Part shown: positions 38,783 to 48,716 of the stretch, one piece after another | How positions within the stretch are numbered: position 1 is the stretch's first letter | Layout: every line of letters begins with the position of its first letter | From: Rhizopus arrhizus | Lineage: Eukaryota > Mucoromycota > Mucoromycetes > Mucorales > Rhizopodaceae | DNA: 64,000 nucleotides | Reading direction: 5' to 3' | NCBI GenBank assembly: GCA_024220505.1 | Contig: JAKZZE010000008.1 | Coordinates: 1,054,001-1,118,000, forward strand | The notes under the pieces: model-generated | What the model was told of the DNA's origin: nothing | The model's database searches: none | The model's input: only the letters and a program-made list of their open reading frames with translations | Program-made: the position numbers and the translations under genes

Positions 38783-41531
38783 TATGGATACGGATCTTCC
38801 TATACAAGACAAGGTTAATGGTCGACTAAATAAACCAAGGACTAGAAGAATAGATCCAGATATCAAATATGATATAGTCTCAGATGTATTAAAACAAAAA
38901 GCCGATATCGAAATTGGAGATTTGATCACAGTAGCCCCATCTTTACGCAAAAAGCTTGTGGAAGAATGTAGACCAAAAAGAAAACCAAGACAAGAAGGAA
39001 ATAAACAAGCTACCCAACAAACAATGGCTCTGATAGAAGACGAGGAAATCAATACCACTGCAGCCTACTCAACTGTGAGTATTGGAGACAAAAACATTAA
39101 AGCCCTAGTAGATAGTGGTGCATCAAAAACCTGTATGTCAAAGGCCCTAGCAGACGCTCTTGAATTAGAAATAGATTCAGCATCCGAAAACGTATTCACA
39201 CTAGGAAATGGAACCAAGCAACCCGCTCTCGGATTGATATACGACGTCCCAATTGAAGTCAAGGAAGACATGGTCATACCCTGCACAATTGAAGTATTGC
39301 CATCATGCCCTTCACATCTTATACTAGGAAGCAATTGGTTAAACCGTGCTAAAGCCAAGATTGATTTCAATAGCTCTTCATTAAAAGTCAAATATAAAAA
39401 CCAAAAGGCAGAACTACCAATACACTTCATACGAAAAAGTACACCGTTACCCAAAATGAAAACATTCCATCAAGACTATCAACATCCTATAAGTCTCACA
39501 AACTCACATTCCGATAAGCATGTACATTTTGAAGATAGCGATTCAGAAGGAAGTTACTCATCAACCGAAGAGGAATCTGAATCAGAAAGCGAAGAAACCA
39601 GTGACGATGATATAGAAATGGAAGTAACAGCCTTAGAAAGAAGTTATGAACAAGAATCATTGCAAGTTTTGGAAAATGACAAATACGAGGAAGTAGTTAT
39701 TACAAATTCACAAGAAATGTATTCGATAAAGTCAACAGACACAGGACTTTTAGTACAAGCGTATTCATCGAAACATATCAGCTTAGACAAATCCAAAGAA
39801 GACACTCAGAACATACTATATGACTTTTACATTACACATCCAAAGTTAATGCAGTCTTCAGGATATTTTGATCAGTCATCTTCATTCATAATCAACAAAA
39901 AGTCACTCGACATACGCATATATAATCGCACAGAAAATGATATTTATCTAGAACCTGGTGAAGAAATTGGAATATTGGAAGCTCATGATCTAAATGACGA
40001 TACAATAATCAAAGCATATGAAATAGACAGAAACTCGACATTATGCACTTTAGAACACGATAATATTGAACAAAATCTAAACAAGGAAGAACAAGATACG
40101 CTAAAGCCACAGCTATTGGAAAAACTAGAAATAGGAGATATAAATAAATCAATGAAAGAAGAACTGCTTAAGTTACTGAAAAGATACCAGCATATATTTG
40201 ACTGGGACAACGATACAATTGGACGCACAAACCTAATCAATCACAAGATTATTATAGAAGAAAATACATTACCTATTAGTCACCGCCCGTACAGAATCAG
40301 TCCTTTGGAAGCAGAACACCTTCAAAAGGAATTGGATAAATATTGTAATTTAGGAGTTATATCACCATCGAATAGCCCGTGGGCAGCACCAGTGATATTA
40401 GTAAAGAAGAAGAATGGTGATTACAGAATGGTCATAGACTACAGAAAATTAAATGCAAAGACGAAGAAAGATGCATATCCTTTACCAAGAATAGACGATT
40501 TATTGGACACCCTAGGAAAAGCCAAAGTATTTTCAGCACTCGACATGCGCTCTGGTTTCCATCAAGTACCATTAGACGAGGATAGCAAGGAATTTACTGC
40601 TTTCACTACCAAATATGGAACATACCACTATAACACCTTGCCTATGGGACTTGTAAATTCGCCAGCAACATTTCAGCGTTTAATAGATTTATGTTTCCGC
40701 CCGCTAATGAACAAGTGCTTAGTAGCCTATATAGACGACCTTAATGTATACTCCCATAACGATGAAGAGCATTTAATACATCTAGAACAAGTATTTCAGT
40801 GCATAGAAACCGCCAATCTCAAATTGAATCCAGAGAAATGTTTCTTCTTTAAAGATCATTTGAAATTTCTTGGATACATCGTTACCAACCAAGGCATACA
40901 AACCGATCCAGACAAAATAAAGAAGATTGTCGAATATCCGATACCAACCACTATTACGCAAGTCAGATCTTTCCTAGGAATAGCATCATATTATCGAAGA
41001 TTTATAAAGAATTTTGCAGCTATTGCAAGGCCGTTACATGAACAAACTAAAACCAAGAAGAAAATCCCATGGACAGAAGCCGCAACCAAGTCATTTGGAA
41101 CACTCAAGAAATTATTAACAACTGCACCCGTCCTGGCAAGACCGGATTTCAGCAAAAGTTTTATCCTAGTTACAGACGCCTCAAAGTTAGGACTAGGATG
41201 TGTCTTAACTCAACTCGACGATGATGGAAAAGAACATCCTATTATATTTGCAAGTCGTGGGCTCAAACCTAACGAAGCCAATTATGCCCCCACAAAATTA
41301 GAATGCTTAGCAGTTATTTGGGCAGTAAAACTCTTTAGACCATATTTACTTGGAAAGAAATTCATGATCATTACAGATCACTCAGCCTTAACTGGACTTC
41401 TCAAGACACCAAACCCAACCGGAATAATAGCCCGATGGATCGTCACATTATCAGAATACGACTTTGAAATTAAATATAGACCTGGACGTGTCAACGAAAG
41501 TGCAGATTTCCTGTCAAGACTTGGATATTAA
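38783..41531 (+). CDS. H2 Pol, main part: protease, RT, RNase H
   Basis: Continuation of H2 pol after insertion I. An apparent start inside the LTR at 38712 is an artefact of the insertion. The protease has LVDSGAS, with the usual DSG. The RT has VIDYRKLN, LDMRSGFHQV, LPMGLVNSPATFQ and YIDD. RNase H has VTDASKLGLGCV and ITDHSALTG, and the frame ends LSRLGY. No frameshift or stop, in contrast to H1. Two blocks near the end (about 41065-41272 and 41437-41575) are almost identical in DNA to H1 while the rest differs at many silent sites, which suggests recombination between copies. Confidence 0.9.
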
Positions 41532-41846
41532 TCAACTACATGGAGGATGGGAGGGTAGATGATACATAAACTCTAGAAAAATCCAAAAACAACACAAAAT
41601 ACACAAAAAAAAAAAAGAAAAATCATATTATCAACTACAAGGAGGATGGGAGGGGAAGTTGAAACAAAATATACAAAATCATCAAAAACAATAGAAAAAT
41701 ACAAAATCATAAGAGGAGGAAGGTCGGCCCTAGAAAACAAACAGTCGTGAGAAGAAAAAACTTTAACAACACTAAAATTGGAAATATCACACATAAAAAT
41801 CAAGACCCTGAAACAATAACATATCAAGAACTTTATATTACCAAAA
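41532..41846 (+). other. H2 pol-integrase spacer with paired purine motif
   Basis: 315 bp, no ORF. It again has two copies of TCAACTACA(T/A)GGAGG(A)TGGGAGGG, at about 41531-41555 and 41629-41655, and AAGAGGAGGAAGG near 41713. Conserved in layout with H1. Confidence 0.55.
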
Positions 41847-43193
41847 ATGGAACAACAGCAAATTGACATCGTGAAACAATATCTGCAAGAGTTGAAACTA
41901 CCAGAAGATATCACGCACAAACAGAAAAGATACTTACAGAAGCAAGCACATACGTTTACCATATACAAGGATAATCTGTATAGATACAACACCGAAAACG
42001 GAATAATACGAAAAGTACTGAACAAGCAAGAAGCTGAAGAAATCATGTACTCATATCATCAACACCCTCTTGGTGGACATTTGGCATATAACAATACACT
42101 ACACAAAATCGCATCACGTTATTATTGGGAAAACATGACCAAGGACATAATGGAATATGTAAAGAAATGTCACAGATGTCAGAGACATGGGAAAAAGTCG
42201 TTAAAAGAAGAATTATACCCTGTGCCAATATCAGCAAAACCTTTCGATCGCATCGCTTTAGACGTAAAACATGTACAAGCTTCACGATCCGGAAACAGAT
42301 ATATCATAGCAGGAATTGACTACCTTACTAAATATGTGGAAGCAAGACCCATTCGTTTCCAAACTGCATCAGAAATTGCTTTATTCTTATACGAAGAAAT
42401 CATATGTAGACATGGTTGTCCTACAATTATAGTTTCGGACAATGGCAAACCATTTGTTAGCAAGATGATACAACAAGTATGCAGGAATTTTTCGATTATT
42501 CACAAGACCACTACACCATACAACCCTCAAAGTAATGGATTGATTGAACGTTTCAACAGAACCTTAGGACAAATCCTACAAAAACGTACAAAAGAAGAAA
42601 AAGACGATTGGGACTTGTACTTACCAGCTGCACTATTTGCTTATCGAACCATTAAACAAGGATCAACAAAGAATACACCATTTTTCTTACTATATGGGTA
42701 TGAACCGAAGACACCATTCGATATAGATCATCATGTGTATGAACGGAATTCACCCAAATTTGACGCTATCCTACGACATCGGACAATTCACCAAATATAC
42801 AATCTTAACAGAATAAGAGAAATGGCCGTGAAAAACATACAACGAGCTCAAGAAACGCAGAAAAAGCAGATTGATAAAAAGATACTAGATGAACGCAAGG
42901 AACTGAAACCACCGTTCAAATTAGGAGATATAGTTCTCATTTACCGAGATTATTTGTCAACATCATGGTCAGCAAAGTTACAAGATAAGTGGGAAGGACC
43001 ATACGTTATACAGCATATACTTGGAAAAGGAACATATCATATCAAAAGCATGGATCCTCATGACACAAAGCTTAGAAGGATACATGGAAATAGAATGAAG
43101 CCTTATTTGTTACCTAAAGTTCAATGGTGCCAAGAAAATGAAAGAAGTATCATGACCAACCTGGATGAGCAAACAAAGGAGCTCTTCCTATGA
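41847..43193 (+). CDS. H2 integrase (separate ORF)
   Basis: 448 aa, same length as in H1. The HHCC zinc site (HQHPLGGH ... CHRC), D (ALDVKHV), D (SDNGKPF) and E (NGLIERFN) are present, with a GPY/F motif and no chromodomain. Amino-acid changes relative to H1 are few while silent changes are many, the pattern of purifying selection. Own ATG after the spacer. Confidence 0.93.
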   Translation: MEQQQIDIVKQYLQELKLPEDITHKQKRYLQKQAHTFTIYKDNLYRYNTENGIIRKVLNKQEAEEIMYSYHQHPLGGHLAYNNTLHKIASRYYWENMTKDIMEYVKKCHRCQRHGKKSLKEELYPVPISAKPFDRIALDVKHVQASRSGNRYIIAGIDYLTKYVEARPIRFQTASEIALFLYEEIICRHGCPTIIVSDNGKPFVSKMIQQVCRNFSIIHKTTTPYNPQSNGLIERFNRTLGQILQKRTKEEKDDWDLYLPAALFAYRTIKQGSTKNTPFFLLYGYEPKTPFDIDHHVYERNSPKFDAILRHRTIHQIYNLNRIREMAVKNIQRAQETQKKQIDKKILDERKELKPPFKLGDIVLIYRDYLSTSWSAKLQDKWEGPYVIQHILGKGTYHIKSMDPHDTKLRRIHGNRMKPYLLPKVQWCQENERSIMTNLDEQTKELFL

Positions 43194-43290
43194 AACAAAA
43201 CAACAGATGATATATAACAATAATCAACACAGAAAGAATATATATATAGACAAAAAAAAAAAAGAAGAAGACAAGAACTTATTAAAACCA

Positions 43291-43992
43291 ATGACCAACT
43301 CAGAAAACAAACAACAACAAGACTCGAACGATGAATTTTTCTCTATGGAAGTAGATGTATACTTAAAAAGAGTATACATAGAACAAGGATATGAAGCTGC
43401 CATGGTCGCAACAATTGACTTCCTCAAGATGTGGGAAAGCTGCAATGTAGGGCCCAAAAACTTGACATATGAAGTGGATGGAGACATATTAACGAGAGAA
43501 GACTATGCTATTCATGTAATTGACGGTATCAAATTATGTATACATGGAGAAGCTATGAGAAAAGAAAAACTGGAGACCTCGTGGGAAGAGGAAGACGATA
43601 TGGAGCTTTTAAATAATGTGGAAGGTCTAATCAGCGAGCAGTATCAGCAATATACTACCACCATACGAGAAATAGAAGAACTTTTAATCTTAAGGGATAC
43701 CTTGTGCGATACACTAGCAACTAACATAAGACATTGGGCTCATTTTCGATTTGCTAAACCAAGATCCACAAAAGAGTCAGTAGGAATATATTCAGCAATA
43801 AAGCAAACTATGTTAAAGACAATCTTACCTGGTTACAGCTTCCATCGAGCCCTCGCTAACAAGATAAAGCAAGTAGATCCCTGGACAAGAATCGTGGGCG
43901 ATTCTTCCCGTGGTGCGGGAATCTGTAACGAAAATGGTAATAAGGATACACAGAGATTAGCCGAGTCAAGTCAGAAAGATAAAAAAAATTAA
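43291..43992 (+). CDS. H2 ORF3: conserved protein of unknown function
   Basis: 233 aa from the ATG at 43291; an in-frame ATG at 43165 overlaps integrase and is less likely given the H1 start. It shares with H1 ORF3 an ordered set of motifs (FSME, EQGYE, CNVGP, TREDYA, QYTTTIREIE, WAHFRF, KQTMLKTI, PGY, DPWTRI, DSSRGAGIC). No transmembrane helix, signal peptide or known catalytic motif is seen. The last 22 codons lie in the 3' LTR starting at 43924. Function unknown. Possibilities include a nucleoprotein, a chaperone or an integration-targeting factor, none of them supported by a motif. Confidence 0.8.
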   Translation: MTNSENKQQQDSNDEFFSMEVDVYLKRVYIEQGYEAAMVATIDFLKMWESCNVGPKNLTYEVDGDILTREDYAIHVIDGIKLCIHGEAMRKEKLETSWEEEDDMELLNNVEGLISEQYQQYTTTIREIEELLILRDTLCDTLATNIRHWAHFRFAKPRSTKESVGIYSAIKQTMLKTILPGYSFHRALANKIKQVDPWTRIVGDSSRGAGICNENGNKDTQRLAESSQKDKKN

Positions 43993-44411
43993 AAATATAA
44001 AAAATGTTAAAAAGATAAAAAAAGTTAAAAATATAAAAAAAGTCAAAAAAATAAGAAAAGCTAAAAAGAAAACAAAAAAAAAAATATTATTCATATATAT
44101 ATATATATACCATCTTTTTGTGAAGAAATTGTCAGTCAGTTTAAATAAATCATATATTTTTACCCAATAATTAACAAACTTTAACAAGAAAGTCCCTGTT
44201 CACTTAAACTTTTTACTCTACTTTAACTTTTATCAAGAAATATCGTATTGATCTTACATATAAGATCTGGTGGTCACTACTTATCAAGCATCTGCTTAAA
44301 TTCTATATAAAACAACAACTTACAAGGCAATCACAACCTTACAATCAAGCTTTACAAGCAAACTTAACTCAAATTAACACAAACCTACAAGCCAACCATA
44401 ATAAAATAACA
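43924..44411 (+). repeat. H2 3' LTR
   Basis: 488 bp, TGTAACGAAAATGG to ATAAAATAACA, intact counterpart of the split 5' LTR. Contains A-rich near-repeats, an AT run and TGGTGGTCACTAC at 44268-44280. Followed by CCAG. Confidence 0.92.
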
Positions 44412-44981
44412 CCAGCAATGGCTGCGGCTTGTGATTTTTTAATTTTGAACCTTATCCTTTTTTTGAACTTTATATCGAAATCAAACCTTATATCGAAATC
44501 AAACCTTATATCGAAATCAAACCTTATATCAAAATGAAACTTTATTTTTCCTTGTCTATAAAATAGACAAGTTTTTACTTACTCTTGACTTATTTTTACT
44601 TCTCTTGACTTATATATTTTAACTTTACTTATCTTAAATATATTTTATCCAATAAATCAAGTATCTTTATCCCTGAATCTTTTAGTATAACACTCTTAAA
44701 ACACAAGCAAGACAAGTCCCTTGAAGCCAATTATCTTCATTGTAAAACCTTTTAATACTCTTATCAAGTTACTTTATTACAAACAAGTTTGATTTACTTA
44801 ACAAGATCTGGTGGTCACTTACAAGCAAACCTAATATCAATACTCTACCCAACTCTTATTTTTTTTATCCATTTTCATCAACTTTACTTTATTTCAAAAC
44901 CGTTAACTCTTACCAGCCATTGAAGCAACACAAAAATTACAGTGTTACAAATATTCCTTTTTTGATACTGTAACACGAACA
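44412..44981 (+). repeat. H3 solo LTR, right part
   Basis: Rest of the LTR begun at 21104, ending GTAACACGAACA before ATGG. It has a TATA-like TCTATAAAATAGAC near 44562 and AGATCTGGTGGTCACTT at 44803-44819, the motif shared with the H1 and H2 LTRs. No second LTR or internal H3 sequence is present, so it is a solo LTR of about 600 bp. Confidence 0.75.
44465..44537 (+). repeat. 18-bp tandem repeat in H3 LTR
   Basis: About four copies of CTTATATCGAAATCAAAC, the last one degenerate. They lie upstream of the TATA-like box, where promoter elements of the LTR would be. Confidence 0.8.
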
Positions 44982-45351
44982 ATGGTTTAGTCCCCGATAC
45001 AGTTTGGATGAAAAACATGAACTGTAATTTACAGTTCAGAACAATGATGATCACAAGAACAAATTTTGATGTCCAGCGACATTGATCACACCCGTCGAGA
45101 TTTTTGGCAAAATTTAGTAAAAACATGATTTAGACAAATGTGATTGGCTGATGGCCGATTTTTTTTTTTATTTTTCAATTTTTTTTCACAAAGTACTAAA
45201 AAATGCAGTCAAATAAAGTTTCTGCTCAAAAAAATAAAAAATTACAGTGCAAATTTATTTATTTTTGACAGTTTTGAGAAAGGGCGTTGCAAATGTTGAG
45301 ATTTTTTAAAAGTAAAATGCTTCCAAATTTGTTGGTATTGATGAAGCGAGA
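44982..45351. other. Unassigned AT-rich flank
   Basis: 370 bp that continue the tRNA flank across the H nest. A/T runs and two copies of AAAAATTACAGTG (one just inside H3, one at about 45238). No ORF with recognisable content, and no terminal repeats that I can close. Confidence 0.4.
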
Positions 45352-45861
45352 TGAGATATTTGCAGATAATAAAGTGAGAAAAAAGAAAGGAAATAGTACT
45401 TGAAAACTAGTGAATGAGTCTCTATGTAACTGATTTATCCAAGAATAGAAAGGAACAAGAGAGGACGAGACTCGATAAAGAGATTATTTTATTTAATAAG
45501 AAAATGATACTCTATTTATACTTTTCATACACGGATAATATTTCATGTCATGGATTAATAATTAATGAGTATGATATAACTGATGACAAATAGATAATGG
45601 TTACGTGTTCTTCCATTGTTATCTTTGTCATCATAAGCATTTATCCATAGAATACTCGTATATGATTGACTGCGATTGACTGTGATTTAGTTCCTGGATT
45701 TAATATAATTTAACCGTGCAATTACGCAGCATCTTATTCTTAATGAAGATTTATCCGAATTAACCTGTAGCCTATCTATTGGATATATTTTACATGTAGC
45801 TTATTAATACTGTTTTCATATCGAGTTATGAATGATGGATACATCAGATATTCCGATTTTT
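45352..45861. repeat. K1: LTR-like fragment
   Basis: Starts TGAGATATTTGCAG. Its first 85 bp match K2 at 62609 and then diverge. It carries a TATA-like TATAAATAG on the minus strand near 45517, in the same context as the I and L LTRs. No end or target duplication can be fixed, so it may be truncated by the element at 45862. Confidence 0.5.
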
Positions 45862-46081
45862 TCAATATGCTCCCAAAAGTGTCCCAATGCACCGCTCGTT
45901 TTGTATATGCTTTATCTCCGCCTACGCTATATCAATTGAGACGTAAATTGTACCACGTACATCTACACTACCGTAGCTTTCAAATGAGGTACAACAAGAT
46001 ATATTTTATGCAAACAGCAATAGGACCAATGAGAGTGAAAGACAAGATTACAAAACATTGGGACAGTTTTGGGAGTCACTG
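45862..46081. mobile_element. Small inverted-repeat element (MITE-like)
   Basis: About 220 bp with ends CTCCCAAAA(G/C)TGTCCCAATG in inverted orientation. The right end reads CAGTGACTCCC next to TA, as in Tc1 elements; the left outermost bases are altered. No coding potential that I trust. T3 is inserted at the TA of its right end. Confidence 0.55.
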
Positions 46082-46083
46082 TA

Positions 46084-47713
46084 CAGTAGCGGACAAAACT
46101 GGTGCACAAAAATTAAAATCAACATTGTATCTCCGCCATATGTCTGCGACTTTTGTGGCATATACCATCTGAAAGACAGTCCAAAATATACATTATGTTA
46201 TGTAAACCGGAACTGTGCCGGACATCCCCCAGGCATAAGGTCATTTTTAGTGATTTTTTGCATATTTCAATTTTCGCCAAAAATGTAGTGCTTGTCTAGC
46301 CTTCTTTCAATTTTCCCCATATCTCTCCCGTTTGCTTTCAGATTTCACAGCATATTAGTAAATTTTAGTAGCTCTTAAAAAATATATAAAACTGTACGTA
46401 TTTTGTATTTCCCATTGAGTCCCCCCTTTTGTTTTTACCCTATTCACTATAACAAAGTACTAGCCTTATATGTTTAAGAAAATAAGCAACTGTAAAAACG
46501 AAACTCTGAGATCTCGAACACGCCTAGTTCGTACGACAGCAGATATTTCTAGAGTAACAAGGATCTCTAAATGGACAATCAACAGGAGAAAGAGGGAAGA
46601 AAGAAACTTAATGTCTTGTGATCATGAAGGTATTCCGCTATTAGCCTGAAAAGTTATTAGTTCAGTCATCAACCTAGAGCTTGGACAAGGTCCGCTACAC
46701 ACAGTTCCTGATGCTCAGCACATTTTGAGGACCTTAAGATACAGTGTTAGCAGACTGTCAGTCTAAAGGCACAGTAGGAAGCTAGATTTTGAGTCCGGAA
46801 GTAAGGAATCGAAGAATTTCATCAGCTGTATAAGTCGGAAAAAGCGATGAATGTGGTATCACAACAAGCCATTGTATACTATAGAGGGCTGGAAGTCTGC
46901 TATCTTTAGCAATGAAACAAATATGAACATTATGGATGCAGACAGTATACACTAATATTGAAAGCAAGTCGAGCAACCTGAGCGATTTTTTCACGGTGAT
47001 CAAACAATGAAGCATGCTGGCTGCTCTGTTATGTTTTAAGGCTGTATTAGATATTAAGGACCAGAATATGTGTGTCAGGTATACGATGGTATAATGAACT
47101 CATAAATATACACATATATTTCGCTTACTTCATACCACAAAAGCCTAGCGTATAGTGGTCTAAAACGTCGTAATCTCTCGTTTCAGTATGACAATGACAC
47201 AAGGCACAAGTCAACGCATGTCACAAACTCAATATTTGATAACAGCGCTTCTGTGCTACAAGTTTAGCCGCCACTAATCCCGGCCTAAGTCCGCTTAAGC
47301 ATACCAGGTGGCAATTGATGGCAAAGGTATGATGATACGACACTAGATCAAAAAGGGTCGATGATCTTTGGAAAAGAATAGTTAAAGAGCCGGGTTCTTT
47401 TACTGAAAATGATATACACGCATATTATTAGCATATGCAAAGAAGAATATCCGATAATATCAAGAGATGAGATGATTATATAAAGTCTAAGATTTTAGCA
47501 ACTTTTGCGGTTTTTAGAAAATATAAGATTTTATAAATTCAAAGCACGCTTATCGCTCAGTTTTAACAATGTCATGCTTAGAACATACATAGATTACAAT
47601 GACTAGTATATCCTCCTTCTAGTACAGTTTCATGACTATTGCAATTACCATGAGCAGGTAATGGTAGTTAAAAGCTAAAAAAAAGTTTTGTGCACCAGTT
47701 TTGTCCGCTACTG
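46084..47713 (+). mobile_element. T3: decayed Tc1-like transposon copy 3
   Basis: 1630 bp, TA at 46082-46083 and 47714-47715, opposite orientation to T1. Because its transposase remnant is on the plus strand it is the easiest copy to read. An ATG at 46470 opens 59 codons with an HTH (TTADISRVTRISKWTINR) ending in TGA at 46647-46649. From 46857 a core follows with TIEGWKSAIFSNETNMN, where the usual SDE is SNE. Then come KHAGCSVMF, GPEYVCQVYDG and a YDNDTRHKS second-aspartate motif, with several stops between. Confidence 0.92.
46470..47310 (+). pseudogene. T3 transposase remnant
   Basis: Tc1/mariner DDE transposase pseudogene of T3. It has lost frame and contains stops after the HTH, after the first catalytic motif and before GPEYVCQ. 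The first catalytic Asp is Asn (SNE). The second motif YDNDTRHK is recognisable and the third (DLNPIE type) is not. The same stop after the HTH and the same SNE are present in T1, T2 and T4; for T5 the visible part agrees. Confidence 0.85.
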
Positions 47714-47715
47714 TA

Positions 47716-47892
47716 GGTGCCGAGACAAGACGAAGTACGTGCCATGATGTTGAGAGGATAAGCGTGTTAAGGATGGTAACCCTTCCTCTAACGGAAAGAG
47801 ACCGCTGAGAGTGAATGTTACAAGCCGAACGGATCTTGGAGAGGAGTTTTTCCAAGAAACTATTGCGTTGTGAGATATTGCTGCTGAGAGGA
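47716..47892 (-). pseudogene. LINE RT fragment (thumb region)
   Basis: Minus-strand fragment of a different LINE than the one at the window start. With the 16 bp at 48103-48118 it reads YLGFPLSSNISQRN followed by LSVRGRVTILN, the thumb region just after the RT palm. Interrupted by a solo LTR at 47893, by T3 on the left and by element A on the right. Confidence 0.75.
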
Positions 47893-48102
47893 TGATATAT
47901 TCGGTACTTATAATATGAAAACAGTAAGAAGTCAATAGCTAACAACTACTATTTATTAAGTAAGAAAAAGGAGAGGAACTAATAATTTAGAATGAACCCT
48001 GGATTATATTGTCTGACTATTAATTATATAGTCTGACGTAGGTTGAACTGAGATCAATCATAAAATAATAAATAAAGACATCATTAATGACCAAACACGA
48101 CA
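47893..48102 (-). repeat. Solo LTR of the J family
   Basis: 210 bp, near-identical to the J LTRs at 50678 and 58171, with a few changes at its start (TGATATATTCGGTAC). Flanked by GAGGA at 47888-47892 and 48103-48107, a 5-bp duplication. Inserted in the LINE fragment. Confidence 0.92.
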
Positions 48103-48120
48103 GAGGAAAGCCAAGATATA

Positions 48121-48336
48121 CAGTGGCCAGCAAAACCGTTCGCACAAAACGTATTTTTTTCTTTCTACGCCTTTTACGACATATTACTTCTATTAAGCGC
48201 TACCTATAATACATATTGCCTAAAAGTATAACGTCGTGGCTTTTTGGTGACGTATAATACATCACCCTAAGCGCACCCTAAACAGCACTACGGACAATCA
48301 AAACTCAAAGGTACATTCGAACGGTTTTGCGGCCAT
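48121..48336. repeat. A left terminal inverted repeat
   Basis: 216 bp. The outer end GGCCAGCAAAACCGTTCG recurs at the inner end in reverse (CGAACGGTTTTGCGGCCA), so each TIR has two facing copies of a likely transposase site. Partner at 61818-61988. Confidence 0.85.
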
Positions 48337-48716
48337 GTTTTACGAGTTGGTCGATTGCGATAAACGCAGTCACTGCACCCTCCAATCCTTCCAGAACTTT
48401 TGCTGCTTACTAATTCATCACTGCGCATTATTTTTCTACTTTTTTTCTTTTGTCATTCATACATTCTCATTTCGACATCTCGACATCTACGAAGTACAGT
48501 GGGTCAAAAAACTGATGCAAGGAATTGCAAAATACTGGTTTTACAGCTGGTTGTCTATGGATACTGCACGAAACTATCTCAGACTTTGATTGTTTGTACC
48601 TCACTAGAAAGGGCATTTATTCGTCGATTATCTGATATGGGCAATGATTATTGGTGGAATTTGAGATTGTTAAAGGGAATATTATAAACATCCGGCATTT
48701 TTTACTTGTTTACATA

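Larger units (their letters stand above)
21136..44411 (+). mobile_element. H2: Ty3/Gypsy retrotransposon with three insertions
   Basis: Plus-strand element that would be about 7.8 kb without its insertions. The 5' LTR is in three pieces (21136-21210, 28912-29021, 30654-30961); the 3' LTR is at 43924-44411. CCAG flanks it at 21132-21135 and 44412-44415, a 4-bp duplication. Gene order is gag, pol (PR-RT-RNase H), spacer, integrase, 3' ORF. The insertions are H1 and T2 in the 5' LTR and the chromovirus I in pol. Aside from these, every ORF is open. Confidence 0.9.

Noticed and set aside
44465..44537. CRISPR-like array
   Set aside because: Direct tandem copies without spacers inside an LTR of a eukaryotic retroelement.
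45828..46172. 114-aa plus-strand ORF
   Set aside because: It crosses K1, the MITE-like element and the T3 end, with no recognisable domain.
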